DNA from: Linum tenue
Taxonomy: Eukaryota > Streptophyta > Magnoliopsida > Malpighiales > Linaceae
Assembly: GCA_946122785.1 (NCBI GenBank)
Contig: CAMGYJ010000008.1
Coordinates: 61,486,877-61,550,876 of the forward strand
DNA length: 64,000 bases
Reading direction: 5' to 3'
This document shows, piece after piece, positions 21,960 through 33,365 of this stretch; position 1 is the first letter of the stretch; each line of letters starts with the position of its first letter. A program made the position numbers and the translations under genes. The notes below the pieces were generated by a model that worked only from the letters and a program-made list of their open reading frames with translations, was not told the origin of the DNA and did not search any database.

Positions 21960-22370
21960 TTTCTTGATTTTGAGTTGGATTTTTCATGGTTGTAGCTAAA
22001 CAAGACTCCACTCCATTGACTATTTGATGTAGAACATATTGGGCGTCACTCATAATCTGGACTGGTCGATTATTCCACCCCCATTATAGAAGGAGATATA
22101 ACACCTCACGGATCGCCAATAGTTCAACCAAATATGAGTTAGAAATTGCTGGAAATGCCCGCCCAAAACCGAAGATCGAAGAAGAAGCCTGGAAGTCCAA
22201 AATACCAATAGATCCATGAGAAGTGCCCATGGTGGCGCCATCCACTGCAATGCAAAGTTGACGGGATAGATGGGTAGAGAGACAAGAATGAGGTGAAGAC
22301 GAAGACAGCTGAGTTGAAGTAGAGCGGATGGCAGGAAGAACGATAGCCTGGTGATCAGTGTGATTTGACA
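21960..22370 (-). pseudogene. LINE RNase H-like fragment
   Basis: Minus-strand pieces CIAVDGATMGTSHGSIGILD and NSYLVELLAIREVLYLL, then SDAQYVLHQIVNGVESC in a second frame, follow the order of the plant LINE RNase H-like domain (Asp, Glu in ELLAIRE, then a third acidic site). Broken by a frame change near 22080. Parent element not found. Confidence 0.6.
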
Positions 22371-22399
22371 AGTATTAACAAAAAAATACATGTTCATAT

Positions 22400-22790
22400 G
22401 TAATATATTTTGAGAAAAAAATTTATAGGAGAAACTATACCACTATTTACAACTTCGATCTTTTCACTAAAATAAAATTTTATGTACCACCATTGTATAT
22501 AATGAAATACACTAATAAATGATGCCCCAGTTAACATTTTCATTTGAATATATATATGATAAATCTAATAATAAAATTTGAAAAATAAAATTAAACTGAA
22601 TGAGTTATGATGGTTAAAATTAATGGGAGAGTGTATGTTTCACTTTTGCATGTACCTTGAGAAAACGAGCAATCCATCACTGCTTGGATTGTCGTTTCTT
22701 GTCCACTTTTGCAGATTTTGCAGGTCAGTCTTGTGTAAAGTGGAGGTGACTCCATTTTGAGTTTGTGAGCAATCATTCGTGTTTAGTGAG
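22400..22790. other. AT-rich spacer
   Basis: No gene, repeat or site recognised. Confidence 0.4.
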
Positions 22791-22799
22791 GGACGCGCA

Positions 22800-22980
22800 T
22801 TAGAAGTATTGGTGAGATTATATATCTTGTGTTCCACTGTGATATACGATATTGTTCGTTTTGAGTCAAGGCTGCACGAATTTACTTTTGGATTCATTCC
22901 CAAGAGATCTTGTACTAATTAGGTTTGGTGGACACTAATATAGAAGGGTTCCTTGCTTTGTATTTTGATAGTTGGATTGT
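22800..22980 (-). repeat. Diverged LTR of the miniature LTR family
   Basis: Aligns in the same orientation with the three LTRs at 40468-41706 through ACGATATTGT, TTTTGAGTCAAGGC, TACTAATTAGGTTTGGTGGACACTAATATA (shown here only in part: GGTGGACACTAATATA) and AGTTGGATTGT. No partner LTR or internal region is attached, so it looks like a solo LTR. Limits are approximate. Confidence 0.7.
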
Positions 22981-23159
22981 ACCCTAACGTACAATTGCGA
23001 ATGAACTTGAAGACCCTAGCTACCAAGATACGCAAAGTTGTGCAAGCTTCACTAGCTCTTCTGATGAGAAAATTTACAAAGACTACCAAGCCTACCAAGC
23101 CATGAGCCCAGGATGAGAAAATTTACCGATCAACCATTGAAGCAAGTTTTTCAGTCAAC

Positions 23160-23432
23160 ATGGCAGAAGCCAAGACTACCAAGCCGGAGCAAGACCGTAG
23201 AGGAAAATTCGACGACAATGACAACCAATACTGCATTATCTGTCAAAAGACAGGGCACACAACAAAATTTTGCAAGTTTAAGTGCCAAAGGTGCAGGAAT
23301 CCAAATCACTCCCAAAGGGATTGTTGGTTCCAGAAGAAACAAGAAGATGAAGAAGCAAACTTCACTCAAGTTGAACAGATCAATCATATTTTACTCTCGT
23401 GCATCAAAGGTGATAAAAATTCGAAACTGTGA
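23160..23432 (+). pseudogene. Copia-type gag C-terminal fragment with two zinc knuckles
   Basis: An open frame of 90 residues, starting with ATG at 23160. Two CX2CX4HX4C knuckles are visible: CIICQKTGHTTKFC and CQRCRNPNHSQRDC. This double pattern is known from copia gag proteins of plants. Only the C-terminal third of a gag remains; protease and pol are missing, and the frame stops just before a purine tract and an LTR. It is likely what is left after a large internal deletion. Confidence 0.75.
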
Positions 23433-23450
23433 ATTGTGGATAAGAGGGGG

Positions 23451-23917
23451 TGATGAAAATCCTAATCCGTCAATTCTCATCTCTATCCAATCCACCCAAC
23501 TACCTATAATAATTAAACAATAAAATATGCCAACTATCAATACAATTATAGAACCACAACTAGTTTGGAGAAAATCCAGCCATACACCAAACCTACCCCT
23601 ATAATTGAACAAAGCATAAAATGCTAGAAACTACAAGTGTAATGTCGGGTAACCAACACACTAGTTGGCCTTATTAATTGTTCTAACTAGACCTTCATAA
23701 TGGTGGAAACAAGCCTGGGAATTGTGTATAAATATGTAGCCTCATTTGAGACATGGAGAAGTTCAGAGAGCTAGCTTTAGAGAGTGAGCCTATTATCAAA
23801 TAGCTCTTTGTAAAGGCCACAATTGCCTAATTGTGTGAGATATATATATAAATATTAGATTGAAACAATTTCCTCTATTTTCGATCCATCTCATCATATT
23901 TCCGATGTGCCCCAACA
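23451..23917 (+). repeat. 3' LTR of an internally deleted copia element
   Basis: Preceded by a polypurine tract GGATAAGAGGGGG (to 23450). The LTR would run from TGATGAAAAT to CCCCAACA, 467 bp with TG..CA ends, and has a TATA-like TGTATAAATATG near 23727. No second LTR was found in the window to confirm the limits. Confidence 0.6.
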
Positions 23918-24135
23918 AACTATACACATTTCCTTTGTTGCAATATTTCCAAATTTCTCACCAATTCAACCTGAAGTGACTTATCATGTCAACCAACCTC
24001 TTTTTGAAGAAGGAGTCCCCCGATGCTTGCCTTTCCTAGAAGTACGACAAAGCCAGCTATGGACAAAACTGATAGTCCCTAGGCAGAGCACACTTTTGGC
24101 GTCACTCAGTTCAACCATAATTCTTTGCGGCCAAA

Positions 24136-27100
24136 CTAGTTGATGAAATAGGGAGATATCAGGACATCTTTCATATCAAAATCTCCTCTATCTGACAGAG
24201 GAGGAAACTTTAATTTAGTGAAGGACTTTTGAAACCCTTCCAACAACTGCAGCCACAAAAATAAAACAAAATAAGACAAGTGTTATTGATAAGTCCACCA
24301 GCTAACGAACAAGGGTTTAACCTAGTGGTAATACCACTAGCCTAGAACCTGGAGGTCCCAAATTCGAATCTCTTAAGTAGTACCTAAATACAAAAAAAAA
24401 ACATATATCACCCCTATCCAAAAAATATTCCACCCGCTAATTAAAGCCAAATGTAAAAAACTTACTAATTTGAAGATGCAAGTATAAAATGAACTGCTAG
24501 GATAATGCTAATAAACTTTCACTTCGCCCCAAACCCCATCCGGATATCAAAGACAACTATTACAAGTTTAAACATTACTTTAGCATAGCAATTCCCAAGC
24601 TAAGTCAATTTTCCAATATTATGCAGAGGCTAGTTAGCAATCATATAAACTGCATCTGTTCATTAAAAATGTTACCGAATCTTTCAGGGGAAGAATATAA
24701 TGTGACAAGGAGGTATTAGAGGACTTTACATTCTCGAGTATAGTTGCCTCATAAAGTTCAACAAACTTTTCTCTAAGTATTATGTTCAATTCATCGACAT
24801 CACTTGCATGCGTCCAATAAGAATCGTGGACACCTGTAATCAAAATGAATTGGTATTTCAATACATACACTTATTATCAAAGTACCATCCAGAAAGACAA
24901 TAGGCATAGTGCAACCTGCAAATTTTAAACCAACCTTTCTACAGGCAACAATCGTCATCATAATGTGAGAACCATCTAGGGAATGAACAAAATTTGGAGG
25001 GAAAGCAGTTCTTTGCCGCTTAACCATTATTTAGAAGAACCACGAGATTTTTCAGGGATAAGACAATAAAGTTTGAATTGGAAAAACACAAAGTTAGTAG
25101 CTGTCATAGAATCTTTTAGGTGTTAATTTGATTTTACCATAAATAAACTTAATACTTTAAACCGTCAATCCGTACTAAATGTCTACCCGGTTGTCGATAT
25201 GGCTGCACAACATGGAGTCCTAGAGGAGTAATCCATTACACATGCTCATTCTCTGAGGCAATTATCTGTGGCAAGTTTATGAGTATAAATAAGCAACTGC
25301 TTGTTATTCCAAATGTTAAACAGAAAATGTTCAGCAAAACTCAAGTTCAATGTCGCGAAAGGTGTGAAGAAACCTATTTCCTTGTCAAACTATAGAAATG
25401 ACCTCGTGAAAAGTAAACGAAGAAGTACACACTTCATTTCTGACACTTTACTCCATGTGATTCAACTAGTTTGACAAGGAAATAGGTTTCTGGTCACGAG
25501 CACCAATGTAGGTGACATCATACATTGATGTCATCACTGTTTGTTTAACCAATTTTCGGACAACCTGCCATTTGAATTGTAAAGACTTAAGTTCGGGAAA
25601 CAAAGACAGATTGGTCTAGAGTGACACTATTGAGTCCCATGCTCACAAACCTAATTCAGCAGAATAAATTTTCAAAGCGAACAATAATGAAGGAAACTAA
25701 CCTGATCAATCAAAAATTTGGCATGCAATGCATTCAAATTAGTTGTTGGATCTTTCTTTGCATCTATTTCCATAATTTCAAGAACTCTACATTAAAAAAA
25801 CAATAGGATAAGACAGTCTAACAAAAGTAAACACTTAGTCACACACTAGATAATGATAGACTATCAACAAACGGTCGAGAGGATGATACTACAGAAGAAA
25901 CCAAGAAGGATCCTTGCAAAGTAGAAATGTGACCACAAGGTTGTCAAAACATGACTTGGACGAGGATAACTTTGGTCTTAGTTTTAGACCAACTACTTCA
26001 AAAGTTATGTTAATCAAGTGCAACTCGTAGTATTTGCAGTGAGCTAAAAGGCAATCACAAAAACGGCTTGCCAGACTGCTAGATGAAAGAGTTATTTACT
26101 ATCTACCTTCATAATGAATATGATGAGAAAGAACAACACAATAAGAGTGTAACCTGCCTAGTAGTGATTCCTCAGTAAACATCCGCGGGTTTGTTACCTG
26201 CAACCAGATTTATTGCAGCAGCTTCTAACTGATGGACCAAAAATGAGAGAAGTCAGAAACCAAAAGTGGAGAGAAAAAATGAAAAGGGATATTACATGTG
26301 TTGATATGACTTGAATCGGATTATCAGCCGCTACGACTGGTAATCGGGGGTCTGGGCCTGGTCTGTAACCGTTTCTTTTGCTAGATTGGATTAGGTTTAG
26401 ACCCACATGGAGAAGTACTATAAATACTTCTCATACTCCTCTGTAATCTGTAATCTCCTCGATATAGTGAAACTGGCTCTCTCTCGCCCGTGGACTAGCT
26501 AACACACATCGTGTTAGTGAACCACGTAAATCGTGTGTCTGTGTTCTTTCGATTCTTGCTCTCGTATTCTTGCTTTATCGATTCCGGCAATTTCCCGATC
26601 CGTAGCAGCGCGTTTATAACAACATGTAAAGTTTGCTTATGCATATTTCTCAATTCAAAGCAGAAGGACCAGTGGTTACCTTGTCCCTTCCAAGAGCAGC
26701 ATAATGTTGTAAACCGTTACAAGAGCCATCCTTGAACAAGAAAACCTGAGAAATTAGAGCTGAACAGACATAGCTTCATCACTAATAGATGGAATATAAT
26801 CATATGTGAGGCACCATCGATACAAAAAAGAAACTCCACTGTTAAGCTTCCACAAATTCGAGGGACTGAAAGCTATGAGTAGGAAGGGAATTAATTAGTA
26901 CCTGATGGACAGACATGTGTGATAAGGTCATCTATAGAGAGGCTCTGCTCAATGCTTCTGCGAGATTAACACATGCTGCTAAGCACTAAAATGGATCCTC
27001 TGCATTTAACCACCACCTCCTTCCTTCAAGAGGTTGCTCAACAGAGTCAACAATATCTTCCATATGTTTCTCAGTAAATGCAATCCTTCAGTCATAAGAT

Positions 27101-28545
27101 AACTTATCAACCCCACCAGCATACAAATTTGCCAAATGTATCTTCAGCCACTATAGTCCAGACTTCCCAAGAGGCCGCCCATCAGCGAACTCCAAGATAT
27201 CCCGACAGAGATCAGAGCCAAGATGGTTCAAAAGTGGGTGCATGGGATATGCACGTCCTCTGAATACAAGGTTATGTGGGTAGTAGTTACTCGTCCTTCA
27301 TTTTTCTAACCACCTGCTCAAAAGTTTGAATACAGAACACTCATTAGATGATGTCTGACATACCACAACATGCACATGCTACATGACATGCTAATTTAAA
27401 TAAAAGAAGCATCTTACAACAAGTTTAAGCTCTATATCACATCGTTGTGAATGCCTCTCACTATTCTCTTTTTCATATTTTTTACTTTCCACTTTTATCT
27501 TTGCGTTTCTTGCTCGTCTTCTGTTTCTAGCTTCCCGGGAAGAGGAATCTGTTGAATATTAATAGATACGCCAATGAATAACTAAGAAATCAGATATAAC
27601 ACAAGGAGGAGAACCGACACAATGAAAAGAGTGAAATAACAGAATAGGACAAATATCCCATCGATAACATTTTTCAAAGGCATCAATTGTTCTTGTGAAA
27701 AAGATATTGCATTGCATGTTGAAGTGAAATAACTGGCTGAATAATAAAGTAGAATAATTGGCAGAAAAACTGAAACTCACATCTTCACGATCAACCAAGC
27801 CTGCAATACGGCCCCCACTTGCCTATATTCTGTCCACTACAGCTAACACCTTCTTGTTTATCCTCCATTTGGTGTTTCGCAAAGTATTAAGGGCCTGATT
27901 CAATATGATAATGGAGTAATTTCATCAGAAAGCGGGTCGCTCATTATATGAGAGAAGCATGACAGAAAGCATTATTATACAATCATTATTTCACTGAAGA
28001 ACATGAATTGTGTTCAAACCTCATAAACATGATCTAATTTTTCCCTTGAAGTCCTCTTAAGCACTTGTCGCTGTTGTTTCGAACCATGCACCCTCATAAC
28101 ATAAGAATGTATGAAAAAGTAGGCACCTTTGTCATAACTATTAGAAGAATAGAATACCAAAAAGTGTTATCTTAGTAGTATAGGAAGGATGAAAATACTT
28201 TAGGTTCAAACCTTTAGAGCCAAACACATTGTGGAGGTATTTCAGAACCAAAAGTAAAAGTGAAAGATAGGATGATGGAAAAGGAAAAGGAAAATTTACA
28301 TCTAGCTAATGACCGCAAATTATGAGCGATCAAAAAACAAAGAAAGAAGATAATAGTAAACACAAGAATCTAATCAATTTTCAATGAACTCTCATGTGTA
28401 CAATGCTTAAAATTTTAAACATAATGCAAGAGACAATTACTATTCAAGTAACCATGCAAAAGATCAAAGAAAAATGACATAAAAACTTGGAAGAAATTCC
28501 CGCAGCAGTCCATAGAGGGAACCAACATCGACATGTAAGGGATGA
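24136..28545 (-). pseudogene. Phage-type (T7-like) organellar RNA polymerase, RpoT pseudogene
   Basis: Nuclear genes of this family code single-chain RNA polymerases that transcribe mitochondrial or plastid DNA. Exon-like pieces in correct minus-strand order: MLVP region 28485-28545; VMRVHGSKQQRQVLK 28022-28105; NTKWRINKKVLAVVDRI 27783-27894; RHSQRCDIELKLV in 27422-27549; [20 protein letters not shown] within 26903-27310; DGSCNGLQHYAALGRDK near 26691-26740; INLVAGNKPADVY 26170-26235; NALHAKFLIDQ near 25702-25760; [21 protein letters not shown] near 25490-25555; WITPLGLHVVQP near 25200; [15 protein letters not shown] 24910-25020; [16 protein letters not shown] 24700-24840; and the end SPYFIN-stop at 24136. 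It is dead: a TAG replaces a conserved Trp codon at 27823-27825, a TAA and a frame shift break the next exon, and further stops follow. The 5' part is cut off near 28.6 kb where an LTR element begins. Whether the ancestor served plastid or mitochondrion cannot be told. Confidence 0.9.
26299..26621 (+). mobile_element. Solo LTR of a copia element inside the RpoT pseudogene
   Basis: 323 bp from TGTTGATATG to TTTATAACA, flanked by a 5-bp direct repeat ACATG (26294-26298 and 26622-26626). It has a TATA-like CTATAAATAC near 26418 and the CCCGTGGACTAGC..CACGTAAATCGTG block common in copia LTRs. No internal region remains, as after recombination between two LTRs. It lies in what was an intron. Confidence 0.88.
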
Positions 28546-28619
28546 TCATATGCCTTGCCTACTTGAACAAAACATAAATTAGTCAAACATGTCCACCCCC
28601 CCCCCCCAAGCTTATTAGA

Positions 28620-31600
28620 ATAGAATCGATTGCATCTTTATTATATTCATATTTGTTCATGACGTGATTTTAGGTTGCTTTAGACGATACACGTCAATTA
28701 TATACGAAAAAGGTGCACACGTAGAAAAGGGGCACAAAAACCCAGCCTTCGGATCCAAGATCCCAGCCACGAAAAAATGGCATGAACCAGAGCACAAGAT
28801 CGCAGCCTGCAGTGCAAAGATCCCGACTGCAATCGTTTGCCTCTAGCCCGTGAACTTGACCTGAAGATCGAAGCCTCGAGTTCACGTCCACAAAATTTGG
28901 AGCCAAGGGTGTGAACTTCAGAAGAGGCCAACTCGGGAGAAGCAAAAAGTTTCCCCAGTCGAAACATGGTCCACGGCTTTCGGGCCCGTGATAAAGATCA
29001 CGACCGTGACACCCCGGATCGCGACTGGGATGTTAGACCGCAAACTCCACATTTAGCAATGCCAAAATGGTGACCCTCAAAGATCACAGCCTCTAGCCAA
29101 AGATCCCGATCACAATCTTCTGCCTATCACCCGCGAACTTGACCTGAAGATCGCAACCTCAAGTTCATGGATGCGATCTTCATCCCCTTGCCCATGAACT
29201 TTCCCGTGTCTATAAAACTCTATAGATAGTGTACTCTTCCACCTTTAGAAGATGGCTTTTGGTAGATTTCTAATTTTAGAGAGAGAATAGAGAAAGAAGC
29301 TGAAGGAGGGAGAAGAAGAGGAGGAGAACAAGTGGAGGAGGACTTCTATCACTTGAAGACCACTTTCTTCATGATTTCTTCCACTCTTTTTATGACTTTT
29401 CTTCCCCGTTCATGGGGTGATCTCCCAAGGTACTAGGGGTTCTAAACCCCAAACCCTAGTTTTAGGGTTATTATGTAATGTATGGATATGATAGGGTTTT
29501 AATGAATGCATGTGATTATCTAGTTGATTTGAATACTTTTCTAGCTTTGATTGTGTTTGGGTAAGTCGCCCTAATCTTCTTTACTAGCCTACTTGAGCTT
29601 CTACGCTGGGTATGAAGTTTTAGGGTTAGAGGGGTATGCGCATCGATCAAATTGAGGTTAGATGTATGAATAGAATCCTATGACGGACGAGGCGACCAAA
29701 CCCCTGTCATAGTAATGCCTTCCAAGATAGACCCCGGGATGAAATGTCGGTGTGGACGGTGGGTAGTACCCATTGAAAGGAGCTACGTTCTTAATGCCCC
29801 AGCTACGATAGCATAGATCGAGGTGACTGACATGGGTTTAGGGGAGGCATTTGGTAAAAAATGATAGCCTAAGGAAAGAGCTCACTCACCACATTCGACA
29901 AACCCTACTTATCTAAACATTGCATAGTAGACCTAGGCTAGGGTGAGGGATAGTTCCCCGAGTACCTCTTCTCATCTATCGATCTTTAGTTTAGGAATCG
30001 TCAACTGCCCACTTGCTAAACAATAGGTTGACTAGATAACGATTGAGCCTAAGTAGCCTAGGATACCGTGACCCTTGGAATATGACCGAGCCATTTTACT
30101 ACATCCCTAACTAGGTTGTACTTGGCCTTGTTAGGGTTGGCAAGTGAGTGCGCTTCAACTATTAAATTTAAAGCTCGCACCCATCAAGGTTTTGGCGTCA
30201 ATGCCGAGGAGTTACATAACTAGTTGAAAGTGTTAAGTTGTTAGTTTAGTCTTTATTTTCGTGTTTATATTAGTAGTAGCATTACATAGTACATTTTCTT
30301 TTTGTGTTTTGTTTTTCACCAACTCTTCTCCTCGAAGGGTGTTTTGAGTGTGTTTGGTTTTCTTTTTATTGTTTTTGTTAGTGTAGGTTGAATCATGGAT
30401 CCCAATGGCTTATACAACATGTGGGGGTATCCACAATCACCCGAATGGGGGTACCCCGGAGCTTCAGGGAGTAATCAAGAGAGTGGCAGCCAAGGAACCG
30501 GTTTCTATGATCAACCCCCTTCCAAGAAGAAGAAGCATACCAATGGGGATATGAAGAGGCTTCCCCATTCCCATGAGACTTCCTTCCCCAACTGGAGACA
30601 AGAAGCGAATTGGAACTCTTGGTGGAGCGATTTGCCCGGGGTTCCGAGGGAGCGTCCTCTAGTGTAGAACAACCTTGCTACACTCCACAAGAACCAAAGA
30701 GACAACTGGAGCTCATGATGGAGCGGTTCACCGAATCACGCTCTGATGTGGAATCCTCGACCACCACCCCTATCGTCTCATCCTTACTATAAACATCGGA
30801 AGAGATCCTCCAAAAAACGGAGAGACTATGAGAGATTGTCGAGCAAGCATATGCAAGACTTGCTCACAATCATCTTCTATCATTGGAGAAACACGTTTTT
30901 GAAGAAGGAAGGGAGGTTGAAGATGAATTTGAAAGTGCAAATAGTGTCCAAGATGAGGACGAGGCTGAGGTGAATGAAAAATCTACAAGTTACAAGTACT
31001 ATGAAAGCTTTCCACCCGACCTCGATGCAGTTTTGGAGAAGGATCCATTTGTGACTCTTTTCCCTAGCCAAGACCAAATTGTCGGTGATCCCTCTTGGTG
31101 GATGTGATGGAAGTCAAACATTGTTGCACTACATGGTGTGGGGCAAAGAAAGAAGGAGAGGTCTCGTGGGTGGAGCCTCAAGACCACTCAAGTTCACGAG
31201 CCCTCAAACATGGACTCTTTCAAAGCTCATGACTTGAGACACCACCTCACCGAAGAGAACCTCAACTTCAAGGAGGTTCTAAGTTGGACCAAATACTTGA
31301 AGATAATCGTCCGACGATAAGACTTGAAAGACGCACTATTTGGTAGGTACCCCAACAACCGGTTTGCATTTCCTTACTTTTCAAAAATAAAACTTGCATG
31401 TTTGATTTTGCTTTAAGTAGTTTTAATAGTTTTAGCTAGTGAATGAATCCCTTCTATGTCAAGAATATAATGAAAGATTATTTGGAGACTAGATAGTTAC
31501 TTTAGGAATGGTTGCAAATGTTGTAAGTAAGTGTGCTAGCCTACCGCTTAAGCTACTTGAGGTAATAATGGCATGGCTAGCACAATAGGATCATAGAATG

Positions 31601-32305
31601 TATGCTCTTATAATTGTGTATGTGTTTTTGGAGGCCTTGATGGGCTTTATTTTAATGAATTTGTGGAGTTTGAATGCTGCCCACCAAGTGCTCGATGAAA
31701 TGCCCAAACCACATAAAACTTATTTTTCTTGATCCATTGCGCATTAATTGAACTTGTTTGATTAAGATAGACCCTTAGGAGTGTGTTTATGACTTAGAAT
31801 TGAATCTTTGATGCATGCCCCTTGCGTTTGAAATTTTGGCTCACGTTTGATTTTGTGCTTCGTTATGCTTTTAGAGCCAAGAGTTCAAGCTTCGGTTGTT
31901 GTCTAATGAATTTATTCAAACCTTCGGTCGGGGTTTAGAAACCTCTTGAAAGACTTGGCACCCTTATGTTCATGCATCTAGACCTCGACCCGATTCATTA
32001 TAAAATGCATGTAATCCTATGCACCTCTAGTTCTACATTGTAACACTTAAGTGTGGGGGTGTATAGAGTGAACCTAAGGATTGATTTTGTTGTTCAATTG
32101 ATCTAGTGAGGGGAATGCATTGCATGCCTTAAAAGTTCATGATGAATATGCCATGAATCATTAGTAGCCTCCCTTGATTATGAATGTAAGACGTTGATGA
32201 TTGCTTATAGGAGTGAATGCTACCGATTGAATGTGTTTTTTGGTGTTGAATGGCTTACTGATTGTGTTTTGGAACCTTGAATGCTACACACATGTAGTTT
32301 CTCCG
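28620..32305 (+). mobile_element. Non-autonomous LTR retrotransposon, unassigned family (copy 1)
   Basis: 5' LTR sequence runs from about 28620 (truncated; start missing) to about 30188, aligned with the inverted fragment at 19380-20392. A primer-site-like block TTTTGGCGTCAATGCCGAGGA (30189) fits the TGGCGCCGTTGCCGGGGA type of plant Ty3/gypsy elements. An internal region with one broken frame (30395-31317) follows, then about 700 bp without coding, a polypurine tract AAGTGTGGGGG (ends near 32058) and the start of a 3' LTR. No protease, reverse transcriptase or integrase is present. The relative at 52570-55610 has the same order. Both outer limits coincide with C-rich runs (28597-28609 and 32308-32324). 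Confidence 0.75.
30395..31317 (+). pseudogene. Internal frame of the unassigned LTR family (copy 1)
   Basis: Begins ATGGATCCC soon after the primer-site block. Pieces in different frames read GYPQSPEWGYPGASGSNQES and GTGFYDQPPSKKKK, then ELLVERFARGSE and LELMMERFTESR (a repeated ELxxERF motif), then an acidic stretch EVEDEFESANSVQDEDEAEV, VLEKDPFVTLF, and HDLRHHLTEENLNFKEVLSW. The copy at 53888-55127 keeps all these blocks in order, so an ancestral protein of about 300 residues existed. I recognise no domain; a degraded or divergent gag is the simplest guess. Several frame changes and stops show that this copy is dead. Confidence 0.6.
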
Positions 32306-33365
32306 CCCTCCCCCCCCCCCCCTCCGAGAATTATGGAAATTACGTGTAAACTTTTCGATCATTCTGAAATTTTTGTATAAACTGAAGCTAACTTATAAAT
32401 TGTTTGAATGTGCAATAGTGCTACACAATATCATCCCAGTCCAACGGATGTGAAGTCGCTCTATTCCCTTTGGATCTAAGCTTCGGTACTTGAAGCTAAA
32501 CTTCATATTCTAAGGCTCAACAATAGCTTGTTGCTTGCGTCCTAAAGGCCTAACAATTTAAAAATATTACCACTAGCACTGGTCATACCATTCCACTTGC
32601 TAAACCGGCACAACGGTATAAATCGGTTTGACAACCACTGGGTTCTAACGGGAAAACCGACCCGCTTCTTGACCTAGATCAAGGTTGTCGACCCCGTTTA
32701 ACTCGTTGGTTTGGTTGAGTAGGCAGGTCGAGAATTAATGGCCCGATCCTTTAGTCCAAATATATGATAATATGATTGTATTGTTGATACATATTTATAA
32801 ATTATATCATATCTCATCTACCATATAGGTAATACATTTAAGTTTGTACTGGGATGAAAATTCAAACACACTCATTAACATCAATTTTCTTTTTTTTTTT
32901 TTTTTTGGTAGATTAACATCAATTTTCAAATGCTCAACTTGGAATTCCAAGAATAGGGTCGTTGATGAGAAAAAACAAAAAAAAAAAAACTCATTTCACA
33001 AACTATAGGAAAAAACAACGTCATGTCATCCCCAACACAGGAACCTTGTCGCGGGTCGATCATGCGGGTATGTGACGCATGTTTTCCGCAGCTCCACCCA
33101 GATGGGATTTTGCACTTAAGATGTAAGGGCTAGTAGGAGAAAATGATTTGGATCATACATTCATTGCATTTTTAAGAGTAAGTACAATTTTAATGTCCAT
33201 TGCATTATGGATTTGAAAAATAAGCGTTTTGATAAAACCTGAGTTTTGTGAAACCCCAAGAGATCGTTTGAATATAGGATTTTTGTCACAATCGTCAATA
33301 AATAAGGGATTTTGGTACGTTTGTAAAGATTTGGAATTGGAATTGTTGGCATGACGGAGTTTAAA
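32306..33365. other. Spacer with homopolymer runs
   Basis: Holds a C run (32308-32324), a T run (32889-32907) and an A run (32978-32990). GGTTTGAC / AACCGACCC motifs near 32600-32700 hint at a worn hAT-type end. No gene recognised. Confidence 0.4.

Noticed and set aside
24136..28545. RpoT as a working gene
   Set aside because: Stops at conserved positions in at least four exons and a frame shift cannot be avoided with the visible splice sites.
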